32,496 bases of DNA, from positions 1 through 32,496 of the forward strand of contig NW_025955388.1 in NCBI RefSeq assembly GCF_022376445.1. Direction: 5' to 3'. Shown piece by piece: positions 22,701 to 32,496 of the stretch. Position numbers and translations under genes: made by a program. The number at the start of each line of letters is the position of its first letter. Position 1 is the stretch's first letter. This DNA is from Fomitopsis serialis. Taxonomy: Eukaryota; Basidiomycota; Agaricomycetes; Polyporales; Fomitopsidaceae. A model generated the notes under the pieces. It was given only the letters and a program-made list of their open reading frames with translations. It did not search any database and was not told the origin of the DNA.

Positions 22701-23591
22701 AGTCAAAGACGTCTATTCCTCACTTCAGTAGGCCCTAGCGAGACTGCCACGCCCCTAAAACCGGTCCGGAAGAAACGTGTCAGGAAGGTTTATGTGAAGT
22801 CCGAGGCCGAACAGGACGCTACCGTACTCCCCAGCGATAGCGGAGTATCCCATACTGCCCCAGCCAAGTCGGGAAGGGTTCGGGTGAAGACCGAGCCGTC
22901 TTCTGCAAGTGACTCGCTCAAGACGCAGACCAAACCCGGCCGACGAAAACGAAGTAGCACGAAGAAGACAGTGTCCAGTGCGCCCGAGGTCTCGATGAGG
23001 TCGAAAGCTGGTGCCAGAAAGCAGTTGTCTACGAACGACGGGGCAAGCTCTGCGCAACCTGCATGTTCCGACGAGAATGACACGCCCATTGTGTTCACGA
23101 GCCTTTATGAGCCACCGCCCTATGTCTTGGCGGCCGGTTCAGGCGCGTCGCTGGGTAGCATGAATCCACTCTTCTCTAGCGGTGTCCAATGGATAGAGGA
23201 CGAGTTTGATTCTATGGAGCTGAGTGCTTTCTGCTGGATGAACCCGGTACGTATAAGTATCGGTTGTGAGCTCCGCAATCGCTGATAACACATCACAACA
23301 GCTGACAGATAAGTGCGGCACTGAATATGGTCAGTGAAATGTTTCCCTCGAGCTGATACATACAGCCTTCATTTTCAAAGGGTGATTGTTCCACTGGATC
23401 AAACGGGACTGAACGTTTGGATAGGGATCTCCGAAGACCTCGCGGCGTACTCTGATTGGACCATACATCCGTTCGCTCATCTGTACGTCGACGTCGGCCT
23501 GCCGGCGTTTTTGCAAAGTGCATACGCAGTCCATGAGAACTGGATCGAGGCTAACCATGGTATCAATCACGCTCCTGGCTTGTCACAATGA
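19736..23591 (+). CDS. Homeodomain-like protein, multi-exon
   Basis: Model of ten exons: 19736-21680, 21736-21819, 21898-21984, 22082-22144, 22202-22270, 22354-22578, 22633-22683, 22729-23246, 23302-23312, 23366-23591; 1092 aa, total length divisible by three. Residues about 42-95 form a homeodomain: KEHRAELEEIWAKDTRTPS, then RRAWAEVRNIEPSNVHNWFPRKRLR. The WF-x-R-K-R third helix keeps Trp, Phe and the last Arg, but the Asn normally at position 51 is Arg. A long Ser/Thr/Pro/Ala-rich segment follows, then Glu runs near residues 620-645, basic Lys/Arg patches (KKRVRKVYVKSE) and a conserved-looking C-terminus (VIVPLDQTGLNVWIG). Probably nuclear and DNA-binding; targets unknown. It resembles the non-mating-type homeodomain proteins of mushrooms. 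The first in-frame ATG is 98 bp after the palindromic element, and upstream ATGs are out of frame, so the true 5' end may have been lost. The 11 bp exon 9 is inferred from phase only. Confidence 0.7.
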
Positions 23592-24009
23592 AGTCGGCAT
23601 GTACAATTAGCATTCTGTTCTAGCTATGAATAACAGTAGTCGTTGCCAAGCACACTGTCCTTCATATTGATCTGGCTCATACATGAGTACATAATACCTC
23701 ACATCGCATGCAATGCTCCCCGGGGACTGAGTGATATCGTCGTGATTGCGCCGTGGACAGCTTGTCGCTTCGCTAGGTCCTGAGAAAATGCGGTTTCATG
23801 CGGTCCTCAACGGACCCCTCCTGTCGTTTGACTGGACAATGCGAAGGTCGCCTCTTCTCCAATTGATCGGGTTTGCACATTCTCAGGATCGACAGGTCTG
23901 TTCAAAATTGGGTCGGTCAGTTTCTGGTATGCCTCCAGCGGTACAATACACCGACTTAGCGTGGGATGTTGCTGCATCCATCACTGCAGCCTGAAATTCG
24001 CCCAGAGGC
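23592..24009. other. Intergenic region after the homeodomain gene
   Basis: About 420 bp with no recognised gene. It should include the 3' end of the homeodomain transcript. The + strand frame at 23746-23994 shows no domain and is crossed by no plausible splice pattern. Confidence 0.4.
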
Positions 24010-25936
24010 GCAGAGTATTTTGAATCCAGGTCCGGTGAGTCCTCGTCTCTGATACGTCGGCGTTCATTGAGCCTGGCCAGGTTCTCATTAGTATGTCCGT
24101 CATAAACAATGCTGCTCGACCTACACTATGAGCACCGCGTTGATATTGACTTTGAAACCTCTTCGTGAGCAGACGATCTGGATCGATAAAGGCATGCTTA
24201 CTCGTGCTTGAAGGGAAATAAAACAGGTTGCTCATCGTGTCTCCGAGCCAGTGGCCATCCCAATTGTACTGCCGGAGTTCCATATCTGAATAGGGTATCG
24301 GTCGACATGGCAATTGACTTACTAAGACCACCTCGAGTAGCTGCAAAACACTGTCGAAGTAGGTGGGTCAGCATATCAGGACCACGCAGCGGGCTGGTGT
24401 ACCGCTGATGAGAACAGTGATAGCATGAGTCAGACACTCACAAGATGAAAAGGCCACGGTTGACGACAAATGTGATGAGCCTTCCAATCATGTTGTCCGT
24501 ACTGTTAGACTCAGGGCGTTATGTCAACAATTTTTGCATGACTGGTGACGATACATACGTCTTGAATCCGCTTTTCGCGCCACGAAGAATGAAGATCAAT
24601 GACAAACTAATGTAAACATTGGTCGCCAAATCCGTGACCGATTGCAAGCGAGAAGGCACCTACGCAACATGAGAAAAATGGCGTTGATCACAACAAATAG
24701 GTAAATGATCTCACGAGAAGATGGGAATGTATCGAAGTCTCATTTCCTCCGGTACTTGCCATCTGAGCGAGGTTGCTGTGACACAGGCGTCGCGACAAAG
24801 TGAGGCGGTGGTCCGGACGATCGGCGAGATTCTACTTACGTCTCATACACGAAAGCTATGAGTTTCTCTTTCAGGGTGGTCAAAGATGTGTCGGTTCTCG
24901 AAAAGCTCACTAAAGGTGGCAGCTACAGGATTAGGTCATCAGATAGGTCCTTTCGCTTAGATGGACTAGAATCACACACCAAGAGCTATCACAGTCAATG
25001 CGACCTGGAGAATCAATATGAGCGGGAGTTGCGCTTCCTGAGAATGCACGCACAGCTATCGCCGTGAGTGGGACACGTAGCCAGGCTCTCTGCGATACTG
25101 CGCACGTATAAGTAGAATGCCGAGAAGTGAGGGGAGTACTCACAGATCCAGATATTACGGATGTAAAACCTGAGGTTGACGTCAGTGTACGGTATACTAT
25201 TATGAACATCGGAGCCTCAGCAATACCATTGCACGCATACAACTGCGAGAGCCTAGACGATGTCAATCAAACCTCACACGTTGCATCTCTGTTGACCCGC
25301 ACTGACCGAGAAGACCCAAACCTAATGTAACTTGATCAGCTTCACGTCACTAGTGCAAAGAGGCGGGCTGACCATGTAGTCACTATCAAGTCGCACCGAG
25401 ATGGCGGACAATTTCAGTGGCAAGCCCAAGCTAATGCCAGCTCGAGGGCGCACCTCGGTGTCCAGATCTCAGCCGCAAGTATGTTGCCACGATTGGTCAC
25501 AACACGGGACCAAAAGGCCTACCCTTTGGCATCAGTAGATATCACAGAGTCGGTTGGAAAGCATACATTGCAGAGAGCAATTTCTTTGACAAGATCTAGT
25601 GCACTGTCAAAGTGACTATCAAGACTGGTGATTCAGAGGTTTACTCGTGCCGACGCACAGCAAGAGTAAAACCTATAAGACCTGTCAGTCTTGTATGCAT
25701 GTACTGGTATATGTTTTAGGCACACTCACGAAACTTTTCACCGGGAGTTTGTCCTTGGAGTAGTTTTGGAAATAGTAAAATATTTGAGCAACAGTGCCAC
25801 CGAAGAACCTGCCATTCATGCGTGTAAGCCAGAATTCAATAGGCAAATCAACGTGCACAGACATCCACGAGAATAACATTCCAATGCATGTCGTACTGTA
25901 AGCATTTGCGAAGGCTTGAGATGGTGAAGTCGGCAT
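24010..25936 (-). CDS. DUF6534-type membrane protein, tentative, maybe decaying
   Basis: On the minus strand small exons joined in phase spell a protein resembling the DUF6534 seven-helix membrane family of mushrooms. Exons seen: 25936-25878 (MPTSPSQAFANAYSTTCIG), 25808-25730 (FFGGTVAQIFYYFQNYSKDK), 25672-25659, 25615 onward (HFDSALDLVKEIALCN), 25169-25144 (FYIRNIWI), 25033-24980 (QLPLILILQVALTVIALG), 24922-24849 (AATFSELFE), 24659-24559 (SRLQSVTDLATNVYISLSLI), 24501-24442 (TDNMIGRLITFVVNRGLFI), 24350-24323 (VLQLLEVVL). Hydrophobic helices and the TDNMI...NRG motif are the family marks. The part between 25560 and 25170 and the C-terminus (usual NSLLATLN motif) could not be placed, and one acceptor is poor. 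It may be a pseudogene or a gene with unusually small exons. Function of the family is unknown. Confidence 0.45.
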
Positions 25937-27681
25937 TACTGATATTGACAGTGATCTCTGAAGGGGCAGTCGTCTGCCAGCTAGTCCCTTCGGGTGCCAG
26001 TACTTATTGAAGTCACGCTGAACCTTGAAGTGAGACCGAAGGGGGCGACAATGCAGTGCGAAACGCTCTCCCAACAGCCTGCGGGATCTCTCGTCTTGAA
26101 CCTTACGTCCCAACATCAGAACCTAGTACAACGCCACCGTACCATTGGCCACTGTGCTGTGTCGGGGGTTTGCGATATGCACTCATCAGTCAGTCATGTC
26201 GCCGGTGACTGAACTTTGCAGAGTCAATGCTGATACGTCACTTTAAATATGCCACCTGACTGCCGATTGTGGTCAGCTGCGACTTCGTTCGTACAGCATT
26301 GCACGGCAAAAGATAGAGTTCCTGCAGGACGTTTAGCATCGCGCGCGATGGTTGGAACTATCGCACCATCTCGTCGTCTTTGCAGACTGCACTGGCAGAC
26401 GCCGAACACCGATCATATGCATCGCCCACTGTGGTCTGCGATTGATCGAGACGATTGAATGGTTTGACGATCAAGAATTTCCAATCCGCGGAAGTGGTTG
26501 ACTTCCGAGATGCGGCGTTCCCATGTGGCTCAGTGACTGAACCGGCGGGAACTTCAGTTCAGACTCCAGACTCCAGAGGTCCCGAGTCTCTAGCTCAATC
26601 GATAGGATCATCAGTTTTCATACTGCTGTGTATGATGTATGTCCACTGACGAGCAACTCACCAACTAGTTTCAAGGTCGTCCAGAGTAAGTACAATAGCG
26701 TACCGTTCCATCGAAGTGACGACCTAGTTTGTCTATACCAAGATCCTTTACATGGCACGGCGCTAGTGTGGGGGTTGTGTCGAATCTAGACGGACACCCT
26801 AGAGCGCGCGAGGATCTGGCTGTCCCAGCTGTTCAAGTAGACGACTGCATCCAGATGAAACCAGACGACGATCGACAGATCCGTGGAGCCCTCTTGAGTT
26901 GAAACCTCAAGGTGTCCGAACATAGCCGGGAAGCACACCAGCTGAGAGTAACTTGTAGGCCAGTTTGAGCTCGCAAGCGCGAAGGGAGCGTCGGGTGCAC
27001 TTGGCTGCACCGCAATGACTACAAATGAGTCACTAACTGTAAAGAAACAATGCAATCAGACATTAAGCTTCAAGCTACAAGGCCGATGGCATTTGAGAGG
27101 CATGAGGCATTCACATACCTACAGTACAACGTGCGCTCTCCTCCTCTCCGACTTGTGGACGGTATGGGGGAGACCAACCGGACAATTATGAGTGATACCT
27201 CTTCGGTGCTGCCTCACTTGCGAACATCACGAGAAGATACTCACCAAGCCAGTAAAAATATAATGATCGAGACGAGCCGGGGGGTATCAGGCTTACTATC
27301 AGCACTCGAGGAAGGCGGTCAAGCATGATAACAGGCGAATCTAAATTGGGGGAAGACAATGTCCAATGTTACGCAAAAACCTCTATGGAACGACGAAGGA
27401 GACCTCTATGGACGTCACGCAAATAATGCAGGTGCTGTATATCTATATGGATCAATGTACGTTAGGCATGGTGATGACATGAAGTGGATGTGGTGTGGTC
27501 CAATCTTCTTTTGTACACATGAAGGGCATCGTAGTAGAAGAAAGAGCATGACAGATGAGACTGACTTAGGCAAAGCAGCCAGCTTTGGTATATGTATAGC
27601 GATCCGAGAGGGGGTGATGATGAGGACGAGACATGCAGGGAGTTTTACACAGCGCAAGAAACGAGGCAGGACGGACATTCG
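25937..27681. other. Gene-poor stretch, possible relics
   Basis: About 1.7 kb without a gene I can support. A minus frame at 26786-27055 contains SQLVCFPAMFGHLEV...STDLSIVVWF, which faintly recalls the middle of DUF6534 proteins, and PRLVSIIIFLLAW-like hydrophobic stretches lie near 27260. These could be relics of a second copy next to the one at 24010-25936, but no splice pattern joins them. The part nearest 27681 should hold the 3' end of the transporter gene. Confidence 0.35.
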
Positions 27682-30600
27682 TCATAGACTGAATATTCCG
27701 CCTGCTCTGCGACGAGATTTGACGGGGTGGACGAGGATGAGGGAGACACCGAGACCGACGGTGAGGCCAATGGAAACCGAGACGAGTTGCAGGGCAGTGT
27801 AGAATCCCGAAAGATACGACTCGCTGGACGAGGATCCGTCGGTCTCCGCCGTGACGAAGGTGAACAGGCCACCGTTGGCCAAACCAGACGGTAGTTGGAA
27901 CAGGATACCCGTGATCTGCATCAAGTGTGAGACATGCTCAGCACGCAGGAACAAGATGAGTGACTAACCATGACGACAAACGCGTTACCGTTGAAGAACC
28001 GGCCGTACATGTTGGCGACGAAGCCGACGGCAGCACCACCGACAGCGGCCGGGATGTCGTTCTGATTCGGGAACTTTAGGCCGGTGAAGTGATTGCACAC
28101 CCAACCAATGCAGGAGACGACCACAAGAAGGTACTAATGAATAAACGTATGAGTGTTGAGACTCTCGGAGCAACGAGTTCACGTACGGTTTCCTTCCGGT
28201 ACAAGGGCGCATGGTTCCGCAAGCTCAAAAAGAACGAGTAGGCAGGCACAGTCAAGAACGCTGCGGGGCATCATCTGTCAGTATGCATACATTGTCTACC
28301 ACGAACAGGCCTGAACTCACCCCACCAGACGGACGGTGTCCGCTGCCACCAAGGCCCCGAAGGATCATGGCTGCTTTGACAGGACAGGTCATCAGTCCCC
28401 GCGAGCGTGTGGTGTGTCAGCTTCGAGTAGACCGTCGCGCCAATCGATAGACCGAATCCTAGGAACAGCGAGTAGATGATAGAGAAACAGACTCGCACAG
28501 CTCCGGAAACGATGTTGCGTGACGCCAGCTCCAGACTACCACACAAAATGATGAAGCCCTACAGCCGCATTAGCGCTGGTGCATCGAAAGGGGAGCAATC
28601 GAGACATACGGGAAGGATGAGCACGATGGAAGCCGAACCGACTGCCGTATAACAGACATGGTGACCGTGAGTGTCCGCTAATGCGGCAGCGATAAAACTG
28701 AAGAGCAAGCAGACCATGATCCTGCAAAAACACGTTGAGCGTCATCCGACCCACAAAACGAAAACACCCACTCGAAGACGTTTGAATACAACTCATTACG
28801 AGCGGCGAAGACTTGGATGACGATGAGGAGGCAGCCGAGCGGGAAGGAGATGAGAGAGTCGACGAAGGAGCCATTGAAAGAGACACTGCAGATAGAAGCG
28901 GAGCAGAAACCACCGATGAGGATGAGCTGCCAGAACTTGTACAGCTGCGGCTTGCGCATGAGGTCATCGAGGGCGATCGACGCGTCCTTGACGGAGATGT
29001 CGTCGTGGATGACCTTCCAGTAAAGCGCATACGCATCCTGAAGCTTGCCGATATCGAGCGCACTGGCTTGGCGGATGAACTTGATGTTGCTCGTGCTCGT
29101 TGTAGCATCGTCGAACGAGATAAGCATCACGTCCGGCAGGTACATGCAACTAAGCTGGATGTCGAGGACCTTGCCGGTCGCTTGGATCTGCGCCTGCAGC
29201 CTATGCGTTGGCCCGCCGAACATCATCATGGCCCTTGCGAGCTTCAGAATAAATTCCTGCCGCTGCACGATCTCCGCCACATGCCGTGTAATCTAGCAAA
29301 CACACGGACAGCGTCAGCACGGTGAGAGTCTTGCCTGAGATGACCGATACGTACGTAAATCTCTGCCTTCTTTCTTTTCCGCCTCTCGCGTTTCACTCGC
29401 TCAGCCTCTTTCTCTCGTTCGCGCATCTTTATCTTTTCCTTGTCCATGTAGTCTGCATCCTCGCTGGTCGGCGTGCCAGGCGTACTGGGGGTGTTCGCCC
29501 TGCTCCATCCGTGCTTCGGCAGGTCTTTTAGCACACCGGTCCACTTGGTCCTGCCCTTCGTGGACGCCGGCGATTCCTCCTCCCATGGGTTGAGCGGAAG
29601 GGACGTGGTCCGAAGGTGCGAGGCGTGGTCCGGCGGCGTGTCTCCCATGCCGTGCGTCATCGTCTCGAAATGCATGCTACGAGGACGCGAGAGCTCCTGC
29701 CCCGACATCTCTGACTTCACCTTCGGCACGTTGCTCTCGTAAGAGTACCTGGAGAGGTGGTACCCTGGCCGCTTGACGCTTGGCTGGAGCGTGCTGCTCT
29801 GCGGGGCAGCGACGCCCGACACATTTCCTGTGCTTGCTATGAGCGCACCGAAGACCCCACCCGCATTCCGAGCCTGCACTGGGCGAGAGTCCGACCACGG
29901 TTTCGGGACGCGGAGCGTTGGCATGTTGACCGATACGGACGAACTGTTCGCCGACCCTGCCCAGCGTGGTGTCATCCCGCGCTCGCGCGACATTGCCCTT
30001 GACGGCGAGCGAGACTCATCAAAGGACGAGCGCGTGGAGACGCTGCCGATCGTCTGGGACGCCGCGTCCGCATTGTCGTATAGCGCAAGGAGGGCCGAGA
30101 GCACACCACCACCGCGGGGCATAGTGGACATGTGCGAACTCTCCGCGCTCTTCTCGACGTCCGACTCTGACGAACCCTCGGGACGGAAGAAGCTCCACCG
30201 ATGCTTGCTGCCACTGCCGCTCTTCTTGTGTCCGTGACTCTTGCGCTTGCGCACCTCATTGCCTTCGACTGAGCTTTTGCGCCCCCGCGCGTCGACGTCC
30301 TCTGATCGCCGTCCGAAGTGCGGTACGCGGGGGATATGCACGGCACCGAACATCCCACGACGATGGGCATTGATGACTTGCTGTGCTTGCTGTACAGAGT
30401 GTCGCTCCGTCCCTGCGCCGGGCAGTCCTGCTGTTTCGCTCGGGTCGATGAACTGCTCGCCCGGGACCCGGTGCGACGGGGGTGTGTACTGATCCGGCGT
30501 CGTCTCATCCGTCGAGGTCGACTCACGCGTGAGTGTGGTGTCGAGCCGTTCCAGCCGTGCGAGGCTCGCAGGCGATTCCGACCGATGCCGCTCAAGCGCG

Positions 30601-31626
30601 CTTGCGAGCTCTTGGAAGGCGGATGGCTGCGGGCACGATCGATGTCAGTGTCCGAAAACGGAAGGTGCCCATCGGAAGCTGTCAAAGAGGTAGGCAAAGT
30701 CTGGCAGATGATGGGACTAACGCCTCGGACCCGCCATTCCGCGCAAATCACACCTGGATGTGCTAAGGGCGGTCTGACTTAGGCACGACGTGACCTAGGA
30801 GGCGGCTCCACAGCCACCGCCGCCTAGCGCCCCACTCACTGGGTTGCGGTACATACGACAGCGAAGTCAGCTGAGAGACACCTTCAGCGAAGTATATAGA
30901 CGTGCTCAAGAGGAGCTGAAGCCCCTTAAATACTCGCGCCTCTTGGCACCGCTGCTGCATTGTACCCGCCGTGTCGCGACGCGCTGCATTGACCAAACCC
31001 GGGGGGGTGCGGCCCAACATCTTCGCAGCAAGGCCCGGAGCCTCGGTTTCCCTCATGTCCCGGACGGAAACACATGCAGGGGGGTGGGATAGGACGGTGA
31101 TTTTTGCTCGCGACGGATATTGGGCGCGTCGAGAAGACGTAAAACAAGCACCGCCTACAACGTCCGCGCTCCCATCGAGCTCCTTGATGTGTCGCAGGAT
31201 AGCGCGGTGCGCACGCATCAAGACATGGACATGGCGACAAGATAAGGTGGTCGTGGCGCGATGCGGTGGCCGAGGCCCGAGGGGCCCAGCGCGATGGATC
31301 ACGGAAGAAAAATTGACGATGAAGTGAGTACTCACGTCAAGCCCATGCTCGTCCAGCGCGCGCGGCGACAGGTTCGGGTCGGCCGCGTCGCGTTCGTCCG
31401 TCCACTGGACCTTGCGAGGGGTCTTTGTCCCATTCGACCTGCGCGTGCCTCCAGGTGGCCGGTTATCGTTCGGGTCGATGGGTAGCGGGGAAGGAATCGG
31501 TGGGGGGCTCCCGGTTGGACTGCCGGAGTCCATAAGGGTGGTGAGCGTCGTCGTCGAGGGCTGGGAACTTGGGATGTTGGAGAGCTGGAGGATGCTCTCT
31601 ATTGATGGTGGTACATGGTGAGGCAT
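27682..31626 (-). CDS. PRM10: ThrE/Prm10-family multi-spanning membrane protein
   Basis: Eight exons (minus): 31626-31336, 30626-29355, 29292-28772, 28721-28610, 28558-28321, 28260-28187, 28133-27969, 27915-27682, phases consistent; 968 aa. The first ~515 residues are hydrophilic, rich in Ser, Pro and charged residues, ending in a strongly basic helix (REREKEAERVKRERRKRKKAE). From about residue 525 the family core begins: RQEFILKLARAMMMFGGPTHRLQ, then MYLPDVMLISFDDATT, LDIGKLQDAYALY and then many hydrophobic helices (FWQLILIGGFCSASI, LILPGFIILCGSLELASRNIV, IIYSLFLGFGLSIGATVYS, DIPAAVGGAAVGFVANMYGR). Bacterial ThrE exports threonine/serine; yeast Prm10 is pheromone-regulated; the substrate here is unknown. 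The HGLD|PSAF junction supports the long 709 bp first intron. The start 31626 follows a CT-rich leader. Confidence 0.9.
30885..30935 (-). promoter_or_regulatory. TATA-like elements inside intron 1 of the Prm10-like gene
   Basis: Read on the minus strand, TATTTAAG (30932-30925) and TATATACT (30898-30891) lie in the long intron, 260-300 bp before exon 2. They could drive a shorter transcript beginning within or before exon 2, where an in-frame ATG stands at 30353. This is inference from sequence only. Confidence 0.25.
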
Positions 31627-32496
31627 GGCAGTAGGATGTGAGTATGATACTGAGGGAGAAGAGAAAGAGAGAAAGGAGGAAAGAGGGAAGAGGGAAGAAA
31701 GCGGAAAGGAGAGGGGGAGAGCGGATGCAGGAGTGGTCTATGAAGGGAGCGGAAGAGAGAGCGGGAAGAAAAGATAGTGGTGGAGAGACCGAGCGGTGGC
31801 ACTCACAGAGGCTGCTGGCGGTGAGATAGGAGACCGGTCTAGACGCGACTGTCTGGTTCAAAGGCGGGGGCTTTGTGCTACAAACACTGCGAAGTGTCGC
31901 GGGGGCGTCGAAGCGACGGAGCGCGGTCACGGTGGCGGTCGAGTATCAAAGCGGAAAGGAAGCGTGCGCAGTCCGGGGCGAAACAATCGATTGTTGCTTG
32001 GACCGTCGGAGGCGTGGTCAGAGAGTATCGTTACAAGCAGGACGGGGCTCCACGGGGGTCCAGAGCGGCTGCTCGCTGCTGGCGGGCGTAGTTTTGAGCG
32101 GATGAGAATCCGACTGGGCGCCGACTCCAGCCATGATCCCGACTGCTCAGGGCGAGGGTGCCCGCGCGCCGACTGCCGAGCTGTCTTCGTTGGAGCAAAT
32201 CCAGCCACTTTCGGGCGTCTTGACGTCAAGGGCCATCGGGATCTCCGGCCCGCCACTGGCGATGCAGATCGAGGCGGGCAAAGATTTTTTGAGACGGCGG
32301 TGCTGCGCTGACCAGCCTGACCTCGGCCTTCTCGTACGCTCGGCTTCCAGCGACCCCTCTGCGATGGTAGGCCCCTGGATAGCGTACACATCGCTGCTGA
32401 CAGTATTCTTCAGTCCTGGGGCACACTCTCTAATCGTGATAAAGCTTGCCTGACATGCACTCCACACCACGCCGGGGCATCACCTCCGTGAATGCA
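31627..32496. other. Promoter and upstream region of the Prm10-like gene
   Basis: Contains the CT-rich leader (next entry) and about 700 bp of GC-rich sequence. Several long open frames overlap on both strands, as expected at high GC. One + frame at 32133-32453 (MIPTAQGEGARAPTAEL...) could be the first exon of a divergent gene running off the window, but nothing in it is recognisable. Confidence 0.35.
31652..31783 (-). promoter_or_regulatory. Polypurine/polypyrimidine tract upstream of the Prm10-like gene
   Basis: The + strand is almost wholly A and G from 31652 to about 31724 and again to 31783, so the sense (minus) strand is CT-rich, beginning about 25 bp before the ATG. CT-rich stretches near the start are typical of strongly expressed fungal genes. 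Confidence 0.55.

Noticed and set aside
19736..23591. The homeodomain gene as part of the mating-type A locus
   Set aside because: The usual neighbours (mitochondrial intermediate peptidase and a paired HD1/HD2 gene) are not seen, and the domain lacks the usual WFxNxR motif.
32133..32453. A divergent gene start at the right edge
   Set aside because: The frame is open and begins with ATG, but no motif or splice pattern supports it and the region is GC-rich enough to make such frames by chance.

Overview
The window looks like nuclear DNA of an agaricomycete (basidiomycete, mushroom-type) fungus, possibly a polypore. The genes are cut by many 45-60 bp GT-AG introns. Spermidine synthase is fused to saccharopine reductase, a basidiomycete hallmark. 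There are F-box/leucine-rich paralogues and a tiny-exon gene of the DUF6534 membrane family. All exon models below were built by eye from splice sites, phase and family similarity.

Left part (1-15713). Bases 1-711 are a decayed copy of the 3' half of a phosphomannose isomerase gene, introns included. Next come F-box gene A (+), then on the minus strand RAM1 (farnesyltransferase beta, 9 exons, one homopolymer frameshift) and the SPE3-LYS9 fusion (7 exons). F-box gene B (+), the intact phosphomannose isomerase gene (+) and F-box gene C (+) follow. The three F-box genes share one phase-0 intron at the same place, so they are one family. The duplicated isomerase points to an old local duplication of an F-box/isomerase block.

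Middle (15714-19735). A 3762 bp, AT-rich, nearly complete palindrome occupies 15876-19637: two matching 1789 bp arms around a 184 bp loop. Its ends read CACTGG...CCAGTG and are flanked by a 3 bp duplication, GAA. I read it as a giant non-autonomous fold-back transposon with CACTA-like ends. It sits 162 bp after F-box gene C and 98 bp before the first ATG of a homeodomain gene. This is the most unusual object in the window.

Right part (19736-32496). The homeodomain-like gene (+) has about 10 exons; six consecutive internal exons are phase 1-1 and each junction splits a codon after its first G. A 4 kb gene-poor stretch follows, holding a probable, perhaps decaying, DUF6534-type membrane protein gene (-). 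Last is a large ThrE/Prm10-family membrane transporter gene (-, 8 exons, 968 aa) with an unusually long 709 bp first intron and a CT-rich leader.

Functional links: the housekeeping genes cover protein prenylation (RAM1), polyamine and lysine synthesis (SPE3-LYS9) and mannose supply for the cell wall and glycosylation (isomerase). F-box protein B ends in a CaaX-like CLVL, so it may itself be a prenylation substrate.
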